A DNA stretch of 64,000 bases from Leptodontidium sp. MPI-SDFR-AT-0119 (lineage: Eukaryota; Ascomycota; Leotiomycetes; Helotiales; Leptodontidiaceae): assembly GCA_020726505.1 (NCBI GenBank), contig JAHLEZ010000003.1, forward strand, positions 2,418,001-2,482,000, in the 5' to 3' direction. The notes beneath the pieces were generated by a model. It searched no databases and was not told the DNA's origin. It saw only the letters and a program-made list of their open reading frames with translations. The position numbers were made by a program, and so were the translations under genes. Shown here piece by piece: positions 23,454-34,995 of this stretch. The first letter of the stretch is position 1; each line of letters opens with the position of its first letter.

Positions 23454-24775
23454 TTATGAGAATGAAGCAATCTTACGCCACACACCTAAAAATCCTCCGC
23501 CGAAGATCCTTACTCCAACCTTTGGTCTACATACTAATTCCCCTCCGCGGTTTGATACCTCTGCTACTTTCCCTTCATCCACTGTATCCTCAACAATATC
23601 CGTTTCATCTTTCTGGTTCCTTGACTCATTCTTCAAAGCTCTTGGTGTCACTAGCCGGACGTCCCATTCTCTTCCACCAACCCCTACTGCACCCCCGATT
23701 TCGATGACCTTCTCAAGAAAGAATGGCAAGTTGTGTTTCTTCGCTAATAAGAAGCAAGTATTGATCTGTGTAATACTTGGACAAAAGCCAATCAATGTTC
23801 CATGTGGTTTCATAGCTTTGCTTACAATCTCGAAATAATTTTGTGTCGCTGGAAGATCAAGTATTGCATGGTCCAAGAAAGGTTCATCGCCGGATGTTGC
23901 CAGCCTTCCGGACAAATACTCTTCGATAGTGCCTGTGTGGAAGTCGACATTCGGAAAGTAGAGGCCGTTTCGAAAGTTCTTGACCACGAGTTCAGCGTGC
24001 TTTGAGTGGGCAACATTGATGTCAAGAGTGTGTATAACTGCTCTACGAGCTGCTCGCCATGCCTTGTCGTTTTCCAAGTCCTGCTCAAGCTGAGCCTTGT
24101 TGTCATCGGTTGGTGATGCTGCTTCGGGTATGGGAGCTGGCGGATTCGCAGCATGAACCGCCCTCGCAAGATTTAGAGTCAAGGCTCCATGTCCCGTCCC
24201 AGCTTCAAATATTTCCAACCTCTCCTCATCTGTAGCATTTGGTCGTGGTGGAGTGGGATGTAGGTCGAGGAGGGAGACGATTAAATTCGCATCTTGGGAG
24301 TAGATCTACTATCATGCGGTTAGAAACTGGAGAAATTCGAGCTGCGAAATTTGATAGCTAGCTTACCGGTGTTACTATGCGTGGAGAGCAGTTCGTATAA
24401 TCCGCAAGGCTCGGTTCAAGAATGCGATAGTTGACCCCCTTTCTCGAAGTGACTACTTCTCGCAACTCTTTCCCAATGATGAGATCATTCTCAATAGAAT
24501 CCTTCCAGTTCGAATTGGCCGAGAGAGTAGTTTTGCGCCCCGCGCGAAGTTTTCCTGTGACTATAGGGGCGCTCGGATTGTTTCGATGTTTCAACAAGAC
24601 GATATCATTTTCTGTCCAGAGTTAGTACTTTTAGCAAATAGAGAAGAGCAGAAATGCTGTTACCTTTCACAACCTTCTTAGAGTAAGACCGCAAGCTGTA
24701 TGAGAATCTCGAGAGACCTCCTGTCATGGACAAGATGCGACCCGTACTTGGAGAAAGGCGTTGCAGAGTTGTCAT
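23454..24775 (-). CDS. Trm61-like tRNA (adenine-58-N1) methyltransferase, probably mitochondrial
   Basis: Exons 24775-24664, 24611-24367 and 24305-23454 join to 402 residues through short introns of 52 and 61 bp. The N-terminus (MTTLQRLSPSTGRILSMTGG, then FSYSLRSYSKK) is basic, Ser/Arg-rich and free of acidic residues, as in a mitochondrial presequence. The next region (ENDIVLLKHRN and VNYRILEPSLADYTNCSPR) matches the N-terminal beta-barrel of Trm61/TrmI enzymes. The Rossmann fold follows, with SAM-binding motif EIFEAGTGHGALTLNLARAV and the catalytic-side motif DHAILDLPA, then GTLIGFCPSITQI. The enzyme is expected to place m1A at position 58 of tRNA. The leader and the divergence from the classical nuclear partner suggest a TRMT61B-like mitochondrial role, which is an inference. 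It is divergent from the hydrolase gene at 25070. Confidence 0.85.
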
Positions 24776-24880
24776 CTGGAAGCTGGAATGATGCTGAAGA
24801 TCAAGCTCCTCGAAAAATAAAGTCAAGTTCACATGCATGCGGCCGCCTCGGCACGGGAGACCCCTGCTGACGATCAGGAA

Positions 24881-24902
24881 CCTCAACCTCAACCTCAACC
24901 TC
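24881..24902 (+). repeat. CCTCAA hexamer repeat in divergent promoter
   Basis: About three and a half copies of cctcaa lie in the 294-bp space between the methyltransferase and hydrolase genes. Simple repeat in a shared promoter; function unknown. Confidence 0.8.
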
Positions 24903-25069
24903 TGAGCTCTGGGCCGACCCGACCTTCAGCTTTATCAAAGAAGTTCAAACATTCAACTCTTCTAGTACTCAACTCCCGACGCAAAGAACCAGATATCCAT
25001 AGTCAAGCCAATCAAGTCACTTGCTGATACGGCGATCTCAAGAGATCTCACTCAATAAGAGCAGCTACT

Positions 25070-26043
25070 ATGCCTACTGAAGTCGAAGGAACCCACCAGG
25101 TCGGGGATGTTTCCCTATATACCAAGACCTGGAAGGTAAGTGCATCACAAAGCCAATACTAAAGTCACAGAATCCTACAAGAGCTTTAAACTGATCTACT
25201 ATATAGCCTGATGGAGCTCCAACAGCCAAGCTCGTCTTCATCCATGGATTCAACGATCACTGCAATCGTTACTATGAGCTATTCCCAACCCTTGCATCTC
25301 GAGGAATCGAAGTCTCTGCATTTGATCAACGAGGATGGGGAAAGTCTGTAAAGAAACCAGCTGATCAAGGCCTGACCGGACCAACCAATCAAGTCATCGC
25401 TGACATTGCATCCTTCGTCAAATCCCAACTGCCATGCTCTGTTCCACTCTTCGTTATGGGTCACTCTATGGGTGGTGGAGAGGCTTTGATGTTAGCTTCT
25501 GATCCCAAGTACGCTGATCTCATGAAGGATATCCGTGGATGGTTGCTGGAAAGTCCGTTCATTGGTTTTCCAAAGGGCTTCGAACCCATTTGGCCAGTGG
25601 TCTTCGCTGGAAGGTTGGCGGGTAAATTGCTCCCACATAAACAACGGTTCTCAGCGCTCCCTGCAGCCAACCTCACAAGAGACAAGGACGTTGTAAAGTC
25701 CCTCTCAGAAGACAAGCTCCTGCACGGAAACGGGACTTTGGAGGGACTGGCTGGTATGCTCGACAGAACCTCCTTGCTCAACCAAGCCAAGGTCAAGTTG
25801 AACCCGAACGTGAAGAGCGTTTGGCTTGGACATGGTACGGAGGATAAGGGAACTAGCTATGAGGAGAGTAAGAAGTGGTTTGAGAGACAGACTGGATTGG
25901 AAGATAAAGAGTTTAAGACCTACGAGGGTTGGTCTCATCAGCTGCATGCAGACTTGCCAGAAACCAGAGCAGTCTTTGCCAATGATGTGGCTGATTGGAT
26001 CCTTGCCAGAGTTGGAGGTGAGGCAAGGGACTCGAAGCTATGA
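25070..26043 (+). CDS. alpha/beta hydrolase, monoacylglycerol lipase / lysophospholipase type
   Basis: Two exons, 25070-25135 and 25207-26043, give 300 residues (intron GTAAGT to TATAG). The family signature is complete: oxyanion region LVFIHGFNDHC at residues 31-41, the loop SAFDQRGWGKS at 59-69, and the nucleophile elbow GHSMGG with Ser109. Acid and base candidates follow in LGHGTEDKGTS and SHQLHADLPE (His266 or His269). The arrangement matches the serine-aminopeptidase S33 / Hydrolase_4 group that includes yeast Yju3 and mammalian MGLL, which hydrolyse monoacylglycerols to glycerol and fatty acid. No signal peptide or membrane segment is seen, so it is probably cytosolic or on lipid droplets. 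A 294-bp divergent promoter is shared with the tRNA methyltransferase. Confidence 0.9.
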
Positions 26044-26152
26044 AGGAATGATCAGGTGTTAGAATTGGGAAGCCATGCATTGGCGCATGCGTGTATTAAC
26101 GGCCACAATAGCATTGTATGACACGAACGATTTGCTCAAGCATCTATTCATT

Positions 26153-26932
26153 CTATGAGTCGTTCTCTCCCTCTTTCTTCTTCTCTTCACCCTCTACCCT
26201 CCTCTGTAGAATCTCATCCACAATACCCATCTCCAATGCTTCCTCAGCACTCAAGAATCTATCCCGTTCCATCAACCGCTCGACATCCTCCAACGTATGT
26301 GCCTTGGTCAAATGCTTGATGAATATCTCATTCAGTTTCCTCCGCACCCTCAGGATCTCCTGTGCATGGATCGCAATGTCACTTGCTTGTCCAAAATAAC
26401 CTCCACTCGGCTGATGTACCATAACACTGCTGTGTGGTAAACAGAATCGTTTCCCCTTCTCCCCGCCACAGAGCAGCAAACTCCCCATTGAAGCCGCTTG
26501 TCCGACGCAAACTGTCGAAACCGGCGACCGAATGTACGACATCGTATCGTAGATTGCCAGACCAGCCGTTACGGATCCACCGGGAGAGTTTATGTAGAGT
26601 GTGATAGCCTTTTCCGGCGCATCGGATTCGAGGTAGAGAAGCTGGGCAACCACAGCTGCAGAGAGGACATCGTTTACTTCGCCATTCAAGCAGATTATTC
26701 GTTCTTGCAGTAGTTTTGAGAAGATATCTGATTGTCGATAGCCACCTCCCTATATCGTCAGCAAACTGCCCGGGCACTAGGTACAATTGAGACTTACAAT
26801 TGTCTCTGTAATCAATGGCATTGGCGTCCACGATTTCGGAGGCTCTGCTTGTGAGGGTATCGAGGAGAAGCTTCGCAGACTCTGTCGAAAGACATTGCGA
26901 GTTGGCGCCCGCAGTATTCTCGTTGCAAACAT
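26153..26932 (-). CDS. clpP: ATP-dependent Clp protease proteolytic subunit, mitochondrial
   Basis: Exons 26932-26798 and 26749-26153 join to 243 residues (48-bp intron). The leader [20 protein letters not shown] is a clear mitochondrial presequence, followed by the ClpP N-terminus PMPLITETI and, across the intron, [19 protein letters not shown]. The serine-protease triad is intact: Ser132 in [11 protein letters not shown], His157 in VHQPSGGYF and Asp208 in [28 protein letters not shown] forms the handle and substrate groove. ClpP makes tetradecameric barrels in the mitochondrial matrix and degrades proteins fed by ClpX. The subunit is absent from budding yeast but kept in many filamentous ascomycetes. 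A long open frame on the same strand (27089-26379) is only a shadow. The gene is divergent from the one at 27126, with 193 bp between starts. Confidence 0.95.
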
Positions 26933-27125
26933 TGTGGAAGTGTTGGAATTGGTTGAATGTTACCAGCTTCCGTAGAGTCTTGCGATTGAGGTTGGGAGAC
27001 GCGAAGGCGGAAAAGAAGCGCGATCGCTTGGCAGGGATCTTGGAGCTTGACTTCAATTTATTTTCGACGTCTGCAACAAAAAGTAACAAACAACTTCCGG
27101 AACATTCAGCAGAAAAGAATGTGGC

Positions 27126-28652
27126 ATGAACAGATGCACGATTTCCTACGGTAGCAGCACTGCAAAGTGGCTTGCGACAGCCACTCGATCACATTCTACA
27201 CGAACATCAAGCTATATTGAGCTTCAGACAAGATGGATGCCCTCCAGAGTTTGGCAAAGCAGGGGCATATCTAGCACGAATCAGCATTCCTTCCAAGCTG
27301 AGCCTCTAAGTGTTGGAGACGATCTTCCTGCCGAATCTGCTACTGGTCTAGCAAAAACTGGCGGAGATACAGCTTCTGTAGGAAATGGTGCAGTTGGGAA
27401 AGAGGAATCTACAGTCTCGGGATCGCAGCCCTCGTCCACAACTAAGACCGAATCGTCCTCTGTCTCCAATGTTTCAACTGCAGATTCATCATCAAACGCT
27501 CTACACGATGGTCCTAAACCCTTCAAACGTCGTCCTCTACCTCTCTCCCCGCTGATGGATCCTGCATTTCTGGAGGCCAGACAGAGACACAAAACTCCAA
27601 AGCCCCCTCCGACGAAAACGCCGACATCTTTCCAACAGCAATTGGCAAAGAACCCATTTGCCCTCGCTCTAGCAACACCTGTCCGCAGATGCGTAATCAG
27701 TGGCACTAAATTGCCTTCTTTCTTCCTCCAAGGGTTCAGGGTGATGTCGGATCCAAAGACTGGAGATCCGTGGTATGTGCCGACCAGATTAGCAAACAAG
27801 CATCTCCCAGCAATGGAAAAGGAGCATTTGGATAAGGTAAAAGAGTTGGAGGAAGTGGAAGAGTTGAAAGGGGTGGAAGCATTGGAAGGATCGGAAGATT
27901 CAGAGAACGCTACGGCGGTCGTGGTGGAAAAGCCTACACCATCTAAGATCGGATATCAGGTCTACACCCTCAACAGAAAAGACTTGTTGCAAAGCATAAC
28001 AAATTCTGAATCCAAACGAACCTCCAGGGGCAAAACAAGATCGATCCATTCCAGGTTCCTCCCTGCCAAATGGCACGGTATCAAATCTGTAATGAAGGCA
28101 TACAACGATTCTGCTTGGAGGCCAGATATGGGAGATTTCGTCCGGATTCTAATGGGCCGCCGGATCTCGGAGGCTCTCGTACATCTTTGTAAGCTGAAAC
28201 GAGGATATCTGGTTGGTTGTAGCGATTGGGAAGATGCTTTGAAGAAACCCCAGGCTGCTGCTTTTCTTTGGACTGGGAATAGGGGAGATGAAGAGATAGA
28301 AGGACCACCGGAGTTTGCCACCTTGGATATTGGGAGCCAAGACTTTGATGCTGTTGGACCGCAGCTGGGAAGAAAGAAGCGAAAAGTTCCTGTGTACAAC
28401 CTTCTGACACTCTTGGGGAAGGAGAAGATGGATGAGCTGAGACAATTGGTTCCGAAAAGCGTCTTTGAGAAGGAAATTGTGGTGCTGAAGCATAAGAACG
28501 TTACCGTTGAGCTTCAGTCACTACTGTGGAAAATACAGGGGTACTTGGCTGAGTACCAAGACAGGCAAGTCGCTCGGTTGGAGAGCAACAAGGAGAATAC
28601 CCAGACGGATCAGGTTATCGAATCATCGGAAGCCTTTGAGCCAAAACAATAG
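27126..28652 (+). CDS. conserved fungal protein, probably mitochondrial, function unknown
   Basis: A single exon of 508 codons. The first 50 residues contain many Arg, Ser and Thr and almost no acid (KWLATATRSHSTRTSSYIEL, then MPSRVWQSRGIS), as in a mitochondrial targeting peptide. Residues 60-150 are Ser/Thr-rich and low in complexity. The body starts near FQQQLAKNPFALALATPVRR, with CVISGTKLPSFFLQGF next, and contains an acidic Glu/Val/Lys insertion around residues 235-265. The later blocks (FLPAKWHGIKSVMKAY and GDFVRILMGRRISEALVHL) and a basic KKRKVP segment look like conserved fungal sequence rather than chance. The general look recalls fungal mitochondrial ribosome-associated proteins, but I cannot name it. 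It diverges from mitochondrial clpP across 193 bp, which fits a mitochondrial theme. Confidence 0.8.
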   Translation: MNRCTISYGSSTAKWLATATRSHSTRTSSYIELQTRWMPSRVWQSRGISSTNQHSFQAEPLSVGDDLPAESATGLAKTGGDTASVGNGAVGKEESTVSGSQPSSTTKTESSSVSNVSTADSSSNALHDGPKPFKRRPLPLSPLMDPAFLEARQRHKTPKPPPTKTPTSFQQQLAKNPFALALATPVRRCVISGTKLPSFFLQGFRVMSDPKTGDPWYVPTRLANKHLPAMEKEHLDKVKELEEVEELKGVEALEGSEDSENATAVVVEKPTPSKIGYQVYTLNRKDLLQSITNSESKRTSRGKTRSIHSRFLPAKWHGIKSVMKAYNDSAWRPDMGDFVRILMGRRISEALVHLCKLKRGYLVGCSDWEDALKKPQAAAFLWTGNRGDEEIEGPPEFATLDIGSQDFDAVGPQLGRKKRKVPVYNLLTLLGKEKMDELRQLVPKSVFEKEIVVLKHKNVTVELQSLLWKIQGYLAEYQDRQVARLESNKENTQTDQVIESSEAFEPKQ

Positions 28653-30049
28653 AACGTTGATTCAGAAATGTCTACCGTTGAAAACCATTGAAATTCGTGG
28701 ACTTATCATTCAAACAACCCCATCACTGCAGCTGAAACAAACAGCCGAGCCTCGAGGAAATTTTGAGAACAGCTTCACAGCATATTACAACAACGTGACG
28801 TTAGCTGTCAAGTGCATAGCCAACACACCTATTTCCCGGTTGCACTCTTCATCTCTTTTTTTGGAATACAATTCCTACATCCACCAGCCTGTGCATCAAG
28901 TGATGACCTTCTGCTTGCTGTACTGTTCACAGTCAAGGTGCCCAGCAGAATATTTCAATGTCGATCTTCAGTATTAACGAGTCTGTGTTTTCATTTCTAG
29001 GAATACTTCCTGTCAAGCCCCGAGCCTAGTCCTAAAGATATCGAAACCTCGGAAGCAGTAGCACGAGGGAAAGTCGAGCTTTTAAGCCCGCCTGCCTGCC
29101 TGCCTCTATCACTTACTCTGGCCTACTTGGCGAATTCTCTATACATGGAAAGTCGTGTGCTCTCCTCGTTGTTTATGTACCTCAAGTTCAAAGACGAGCA
29201 CTTGGTGTGGTATTATCATTGCAGGCACGGTCCTTTCTCTTGCAGTGGCCTGCCACTACTAGCAACTGGCATCAACCGCTCGGGGCAGTCGGGGAGAAAG
29301 TACTCTCAAGAAATGATCGGCATAGAGTACAGCGGGTATCTTACCCCCTGTTTTCCTTGGCATTGCTTTTGTGCCTTGTAATCGCAACCTCAACAACCAG
29401 AAAAATCTACAAAAATTGCACCGTTATATTCCCCCTTACTTAGGGAGTATAGGGAGGCTTTTTACACTTGATTTGCACCTCTAATACAGAAGTTGTGTTG
29501 TGTTGAAGTTAGGTGTCCTGGGGGACCCCTGTCGAGTGGGGGTAAAAGATACCTGCTGTACCTCGTAGTATCTGAACTTCCAAAAGCCCACCACTCATAT
29601 CCTCGTTCAGCGACATTAGCTTCTCAAAGCCAGCTTCGCCACTACCCCGGGGTTGCAGGTGAGGTTGGGGAAGTCGGGGAAACGTCCTGGTACTTGAGGT
29701 TGGCTACGGAGGTTTAGTGAAGCTGCTAAGATCCTCCCCTCTCCCTTCGATTGCACGCGCGCCAATCAGAAAATCAGAACACAGGCATCTTCTACTTTGT
29801 AGGTAGAGTTTGGCGGGGTCTGGGGAAGAAGGCTCGGGGAGGCGATGGCTTCAATTGGGAAGTGGGGGGCGGGATTGTAGTTGGATGCAACGTTCAAGCA
29901 AGCAAGTTCTGGGAATAAGGCACGGTGGCGGGGACATGTCAGATTTGCTATATAAACGGCTCTCGTACCAGTGAGGGGGAGACTTGTTCTACAGATAGAT
30001 CCTTTTCATCTTCTCTTCTTTCCTCTACTGAAAAGCCAAAGCCACCGTC
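28653..30049. other. 1.4-kb intergenic region with sugar-transporter promoter
   Basis: No gene is supported. A CCTG tetranucleotide run lies at 29090-29105. C-runs such as acccc and tcgggg recur between 29260 and 29870 and resemble the CCCC/GGGG cores bound by zinc-finger regulators like Msn2 and CreA, but that is weak evidence. The TATA box of the transporter gene lies near the right end. Confidence 0.5.
29949..29956 (+). promoter_or_regulatory. TATA box of the MFS sugar transporter gene
   Basis: TATATAAA lies 101 bp upstream of the transporter ATG, on the right strand and at a typical distance for a fungal TATA-type promoter with a short leader. Confidence 0.6.
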
Positions 30050-31994
30050 ATGGCCGACACCAAAAACACTCTTCCCGCTGTGGACGAGAAGGAGAATGTC
30101 ATGTCCAGGGACTTTAAGACCGATCTCAATCCCGTCGCTGTCGCGATCGAGATTGCTGAGGAAGTTGATAGCAATAAGTACTCTCCGTGGACATGGTCGA
30201 TGTTGCGACTCTATGGTGTGCTGTTCGTGGCCTACTGTTGTGGTTGCTTGAATGGATATGATGGTTCGCTGATGGGAGGTCTGAACGGAATGACTTCTTA
30301 CCAGAATACATTCGACATGTAAGTTATTCCAGCAGAATATTACTGGTAGAATTTTACCAGCGATTCTGGGGCTACGGCATTAACTCGATATTCAGGAAAA
30401 CATCGGGCTCGTCCACCGGTATTGTCTTCATGATTTATAATGTTGGAAGTCTTGCGGCTGCTCCTCTTGTACCTTTCGCTACTGATAGGCTTGGTCGTCG
30501 TGTTGGAATGTTCATTGGATCTGTCGTAATCATCATTGGAACTTGCGTACAGTAAGTGTCTCCAGTCCGAATTGGTTCAAAATATACACTCTTTCTAAAT
30601 CGGGACTAACCAAGACTCCAGAGCCACAAGCAAAGCCATGCCTCAATTCATGGGCGGAAGATTCCTTCTCGGTTTTGGTGTATCATACTGTTGTATTGCT
30701 GCACCTACATATGTGAGCGAGTTGGCTCATCCAAAGGTATGCTCTACATCGTTTCCTCGAAATCAAGTTACTGCCATGCTGAGATGAATGACTGACAAAT
30801 CCAGTGGCGCGGAACTCTCACAGGATTTTACAATTGCATGTGGCCTCTCGGAGCCATCATTGCAGGCTGGGTCGTCTACGGCAGTGCATACATCGAGGGC
30901 AACAACGGTTGGAGGCTTCCCGTATGGATGCAATTGGGAACATCCGGCATCGTTGCCCTCTTCGTCTTCTTCCTGCCCGAATCTGTAAGTGGAACCATTC
31001 CATCCAACCTCGGGCATGAACTGACGACATCTCTTAGCCACGATGGCTCATGCAGCACGACAGGATTGACGAAGCAGCTGAGATCCTCGCTCAGCTTCAT
31101 GGCGAGGGCTCACTTGATCATCCCATTGTCCAGCTCCAACTAAAGGAGATGCTTGCACAAATCTCGACTGAGGTTGCGGACAAGAGATGGTGGGATTATC
31201 GTCAGCTGTGGAATACCCATAGTGACCGCCGTCGACTTATCTGTGTGCTTGGTATGGCTTTTATGGGACAGGTAAGACTCGTGAAGATCTGTTAGGGTTA
31301 AAGATGGGTTTCTGACAATCTTAAGGCTTCGGGAAATTCGCTTTCCAGTTATTACCTGGTCACCATGATGAACACCGCTGGTATCACCGACGAGAAGAAA
31401 GTCCTTGCTCTGAACGCAGTGAACTCAGTCCTTGGACTCCTCGGCTCTCTCCTCGGTGCTCGTCTCACAGATCGTATCGGTCGCCGCCCATTGCTGATTT
31501 ACAGCATTCTCTGCGCGTCGGTAATCTTCGCAGTTATCACAGGAACTTCAAAAATGGCTGTAGATGACCCAAGCAATACCAACGCCGCTAACACAACCAT
31601 CGCGTTCGTCTTCCTCTTCGGTGTCGTCTTCTCCATCGGGTGGACAGCTCAGCAGAGTATGTACATTGCCGAGACGCTCACGACATACAACCGTGCCAAA
31701 GGTACAGCACTCGGAAACTTCATGTCCAGCGCTATCTCCATCGTCCTAGCCTACTCCTCAGGACCTGCATTTGAGAAGATCGGGTATTACTTTTACCTCG
31801 TGTTTGTGTTTTGGGATCTCCTCGAAGCAGCGTTCATCTGGAAATTCTTCCCGGAGACGAAGGATCGTACCCTGGAGGAACTTGCGGAAGTGTTTGAAGC
31901 TCCGGATCCAGTCAAGAAGTCTTTGGAGCCGAGAACTGCAGAGACAGTGGTGGCTACAATGCAGATACCTATTGAGAAGTTGGCAGATGTTTAG
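30050..31994 (+). CDS. MFS sugar transporter, lactose-permease / hexose type
   Basis: Six exons join in frame: 30050-30318, 30396-30551, 30622-30736, 30805-30984, 31038-31271 and 31326-31994, giving 540 residues. The introns are 53-77 bp with GTAAGT-like donors. Sugar-porter signatures appear in order: [14 protein letters not shown] after helix 1, [12 protein letters not shown] between helices 2 and 3, [13 protein letters not shown] in helix 4, PESPRWL before the central loop, [12 protein letters not shown] in the second half, and [16 protein letters not shown] at the C-terminus. About twelve membrane helices are evident. The sequence resembles fungal Lac12/CdtA-like importers of disaccharides or hexoses at the plasma membrane; the substrate is not determined by these motifs. 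The secreted carboxylesterase gene follows on the same strand. Confidence 0.93.
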
Positions 31995-32724
31995 AGCTGT
32001 TCAAAGAGTTAGTTGGCTTGTGGATCCTGCAACCTTTGTTCGTCAATCGAATTCAGCCTTAGCTCGTGCATCGAGCCTCCCGCAGAATGACACAAACAAA
32101 GAATTTACCACTTTCAAATGTGCATCTCTCAATACAGAGCAAATTTGGCATGTAAGTGTTTACTGTAAGCTTGCAAGCTGAAAGTAACACATATGCTGTT
32201 GTACTTCCTCGTCGATGTTTCTGGGAGTAGTAACAGCACCTAGCACACAAGTGACAAATCAGCCCGAGGCAACTCAATCTACCGAAGCTACCTAGCGAGG
32301 TCTTTCTAGAAAACATTTAGCTAAGGTTCTCCACGAACTAAAACTATTTTGGCTTGATCTCGGATCTCGGGCAACCCCAACTTCAGATGGCAGGCGCCGC
32401 GAACTAATGAGATCATCCCGCCAACCCCGCGTTTTCATACTCTCCCTCTCTCGCATTAAGCTTAATTTATGGAGGGACTCGATATAAGTATGCACACTCG
32501 ATATATCTGTGTCTAGCAAAAGCTTTGCCGAGCTTCCGTTTTCCCGTGTGAATATTCCATAACATCATGGATCTAGATATAGTGCTAGACATGGTCGGTC
32601 TTAGGTAGGCGCGGCACCATTAAAATACAAGTGCTCGAAGCTCTTTCCTTCTTCCGTTAATTTTTGTCCCTTCCCACACTGTTCTCTGCCCTTCAAAATT
32701 CCAAATGAGCCCTAGTTTTCAGAT
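31995..32724. other. 730-bp intergenic region
   Basis: 3' flank of the sugar transporter and promoter of the carboxylesterase gene, both rightward. I see no gene. Confidence 0.5.
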
Positions 32725-34661
32725 ATGATGAAAGGAAATTTCAAGACTCTGCTAGGGAGTATCTCTACAGTAGCTCTCTGCACTCTCGCCAACGCACAAG
32801 CAGCTCTGCCAGTGGTCGATCTCGGTTATGCTGTACATCAAGCAACTTTGAATGTAAGTTCACATCGAAAGTGAGTATTTCAAAGCTCACAGTAACAAGG
32901 CATCCGGTTCAGGATATTTTAATTTCTCAAACATCTGCTTTGGGCAACCTCCTGTTGGACCTCTTCGATTTTCACCACCACTCGCCCCGAGTGGTCGAAA
33001 CACCACAGTGAACAATGGACAAAATAGCATCGTGTGCCCTCAGGTGGGTCCAGGTACCTAAGCTGTACCCTACTTAATTATCTAGAGTTGGTTGGCTAAC
33101 ACCCCCTTTCTTAGCATGGATTTCTGAAGCCACAGAGTTCATCACCGACTTGCTGACGGGACGGAACATAAGCGAATACACACATCCGTCAATGATACCG
33201 GATCCTTCCACTACTAACCTCGCCTCTCTCTTGATGCCTGGCCCAGGGGTGTCTGAGGACTGTCTATTTCTCGACGTCATCGTGCCGGAGAAGGTCTTCA
33301 ATGTCACCAAAACGAATGGGACAAGCGGATATCACGAAGTTCAGTGTGAGCCTAGTCAGCCATGTAAAGTCCCATCTGGAGCTCCTGTCCTAGTCTGGAT
33401 TTACGGAGGTGGATACACGGGTGGAAGTAAGACTTCTGCAGGCGATCCAGCAAGTTTAATTGCTCGAAGTCTAGAAAATGATGGCGAAGGGGTCGTGTAT
33501 GTTGCGATGAACTACCGCCTCGGCCTTTTTGTAAGTTGCTTATACACGCTCATAAATAGCAATTAATAGGTTTAGGGCTGGCTTTCTGGATCCGACGATG
33601 TCACAGCCAACGTAGGCTTGCTTGATCAAAGATTAGCACTCGATTAGATTCAGCAAAACATCCACCTCTTTAGCGGTGACCCATCCCGAGTAACTGTCAT
33701 AGGCGAATCGGCAGGTGGCGGCTCAATCATGCATCATATCACCTCGTACGGTGGCCTGGGATCTGTTCCATTCCAGCAAGCAATTCCCCAGAGTCCAGCC
33801 TTTCAAATTTTTGTTCCATCTCAATCGAAGAAAATTTTCGCCAACGCTCTGAAAAACGCTTCAGCCATCACGAATATGACCATTAGCTCGGCCGATGACC
33901 TCCGTTCTCTTCCTTTCCAGGCCTTGTATGCTGTCAACATTATCATGATAGGCCTTTCAACTTATGGGAGTTTTACCTTTGGCCCCGTCGTCGATCCCAC
34001 GCCCAACTCTTACGTGCCAGACATTCCCATTCGCCTCGTGGCTAACGGCTCCTTCCATAATGTCAGCGTATTAGTAGGACACACATCTGACGAGGGACTG
34101 CTTTTCACTCCACCTTTCATACAAACGCAAGATGAGTACGAGGTGGCGATTTCCACCATTTTCCCAACCGCGAACGAGTCCATCGTAAACACCATCACCG
34201 AGGACCTTTATCCACCCGTCTTCAATGGAACCTACGGATACAGGACATCCATCGAACGGACCACTCTCGCAATCTCGCACTTCCTCGTAACGTGCAACGC
34301 AAAGTACCTCGCATCGAAGCTTTCAGGTTACGCGTACGTCTTCTGGGTTCCTCCTGGACTTCACGGACAAGACATCGCTTATACATTCTTCAATGGCGAC
34401 ACTTCCACAATCAATCAAGGAGCTCTAGTAAATTCCACTGTCGCGTCAACACTTCAAAGGTATTTGACGCAGTTTGCCATGACGGGCAGACCGACAGCGG
34501 AAGGAGTGCAGGATATGGTCCCGTATGGCGATGCTTTCACGGTGTCGGCTATTAGTTCGAAGGGCTTGTTCCAACCGGCATTAGGCATGTTGCTTCCTGA
34601 CCCAGGCGCAGTAAAACAGTGCAATTTCTGGGCCGAGGCACCGTATTTTACGCCGGATTGA
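32725..34661 (+). pseudogene. secreted type-B carboxylesterase with an in-frame TAG
   Basis: Exons 32725-32853, 32900-33053, 33115-33530 and 33576-34661 join in one frame of 595 codons. A signal peptide is evident (TLLGSISTVALCTLANAQA). Family motifs follow: NICFGQPPVGPLRFSPP, EDCLFLDVIVPEK, YGGGYTGGS (oxyanion), the nucleophile elbow GESAGGGS, GHTSDEGLLF (acid) and GLHGQDIAYTFF (His). At 33645-33647, codon 257, the frame reads TAG where related enzymes have Trp in ALDWIQ. Everything on either side is collinear and otherwise intact, so a single G-to-A change (TGG to TAG) explains it. Without readthrough the product would stop before the catalytic Ser. The donor at 33054 was chosen over that at 33044 because only it keeps the frame. 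A base-call error or a very recent null allele cannot be told apart here. Confidence 0.85.
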
Positions 34662-34995
34662 TCATTTCCCATTGGATTGGAAACGTATGAATCTATTCAG
34701 GGATTGACGTTATTCAGAGATGCAAAGTCGTACATGATTCTGTATGGTAGGTAGTTCGATCCAATTCATGATGCAATTTTAGAGACAATCAGAGCTTAGG
34801 TCTACTTGAGACTATTGTTTTTGAAGTGCCTGCTCTTGGCACAGGATGTATGTTTTTTCTCGGCTACGAAATGGGTGTCATCGCGTAATCTCGTTTCCAT
34901 CCAAGAGCAATCTTCTGGAATTTCAATGACGGCAAGCATTCTCACCAGCGCAGGAATCGAGACTGTGGGATAGAGCAGATAGTGTTGCAGAACTA
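34662..34995. other. 334-bp convergent intergenic region
   Basis: Lies between the 3' ends of the carboxylesterase (rightward) and RidA (leftward) genes, so it should contain both transcript ends. No gene seen. Confidence 0.5.

Noticed and set aside
26379..27089. 236-codon open frame on the minus strand over clpP
   Set aside because: It overlaps clpP on the same strand in another frame; the real exons (26932-26798 and 26749-26153) give a complete ClpP with leader and catalytic triad.
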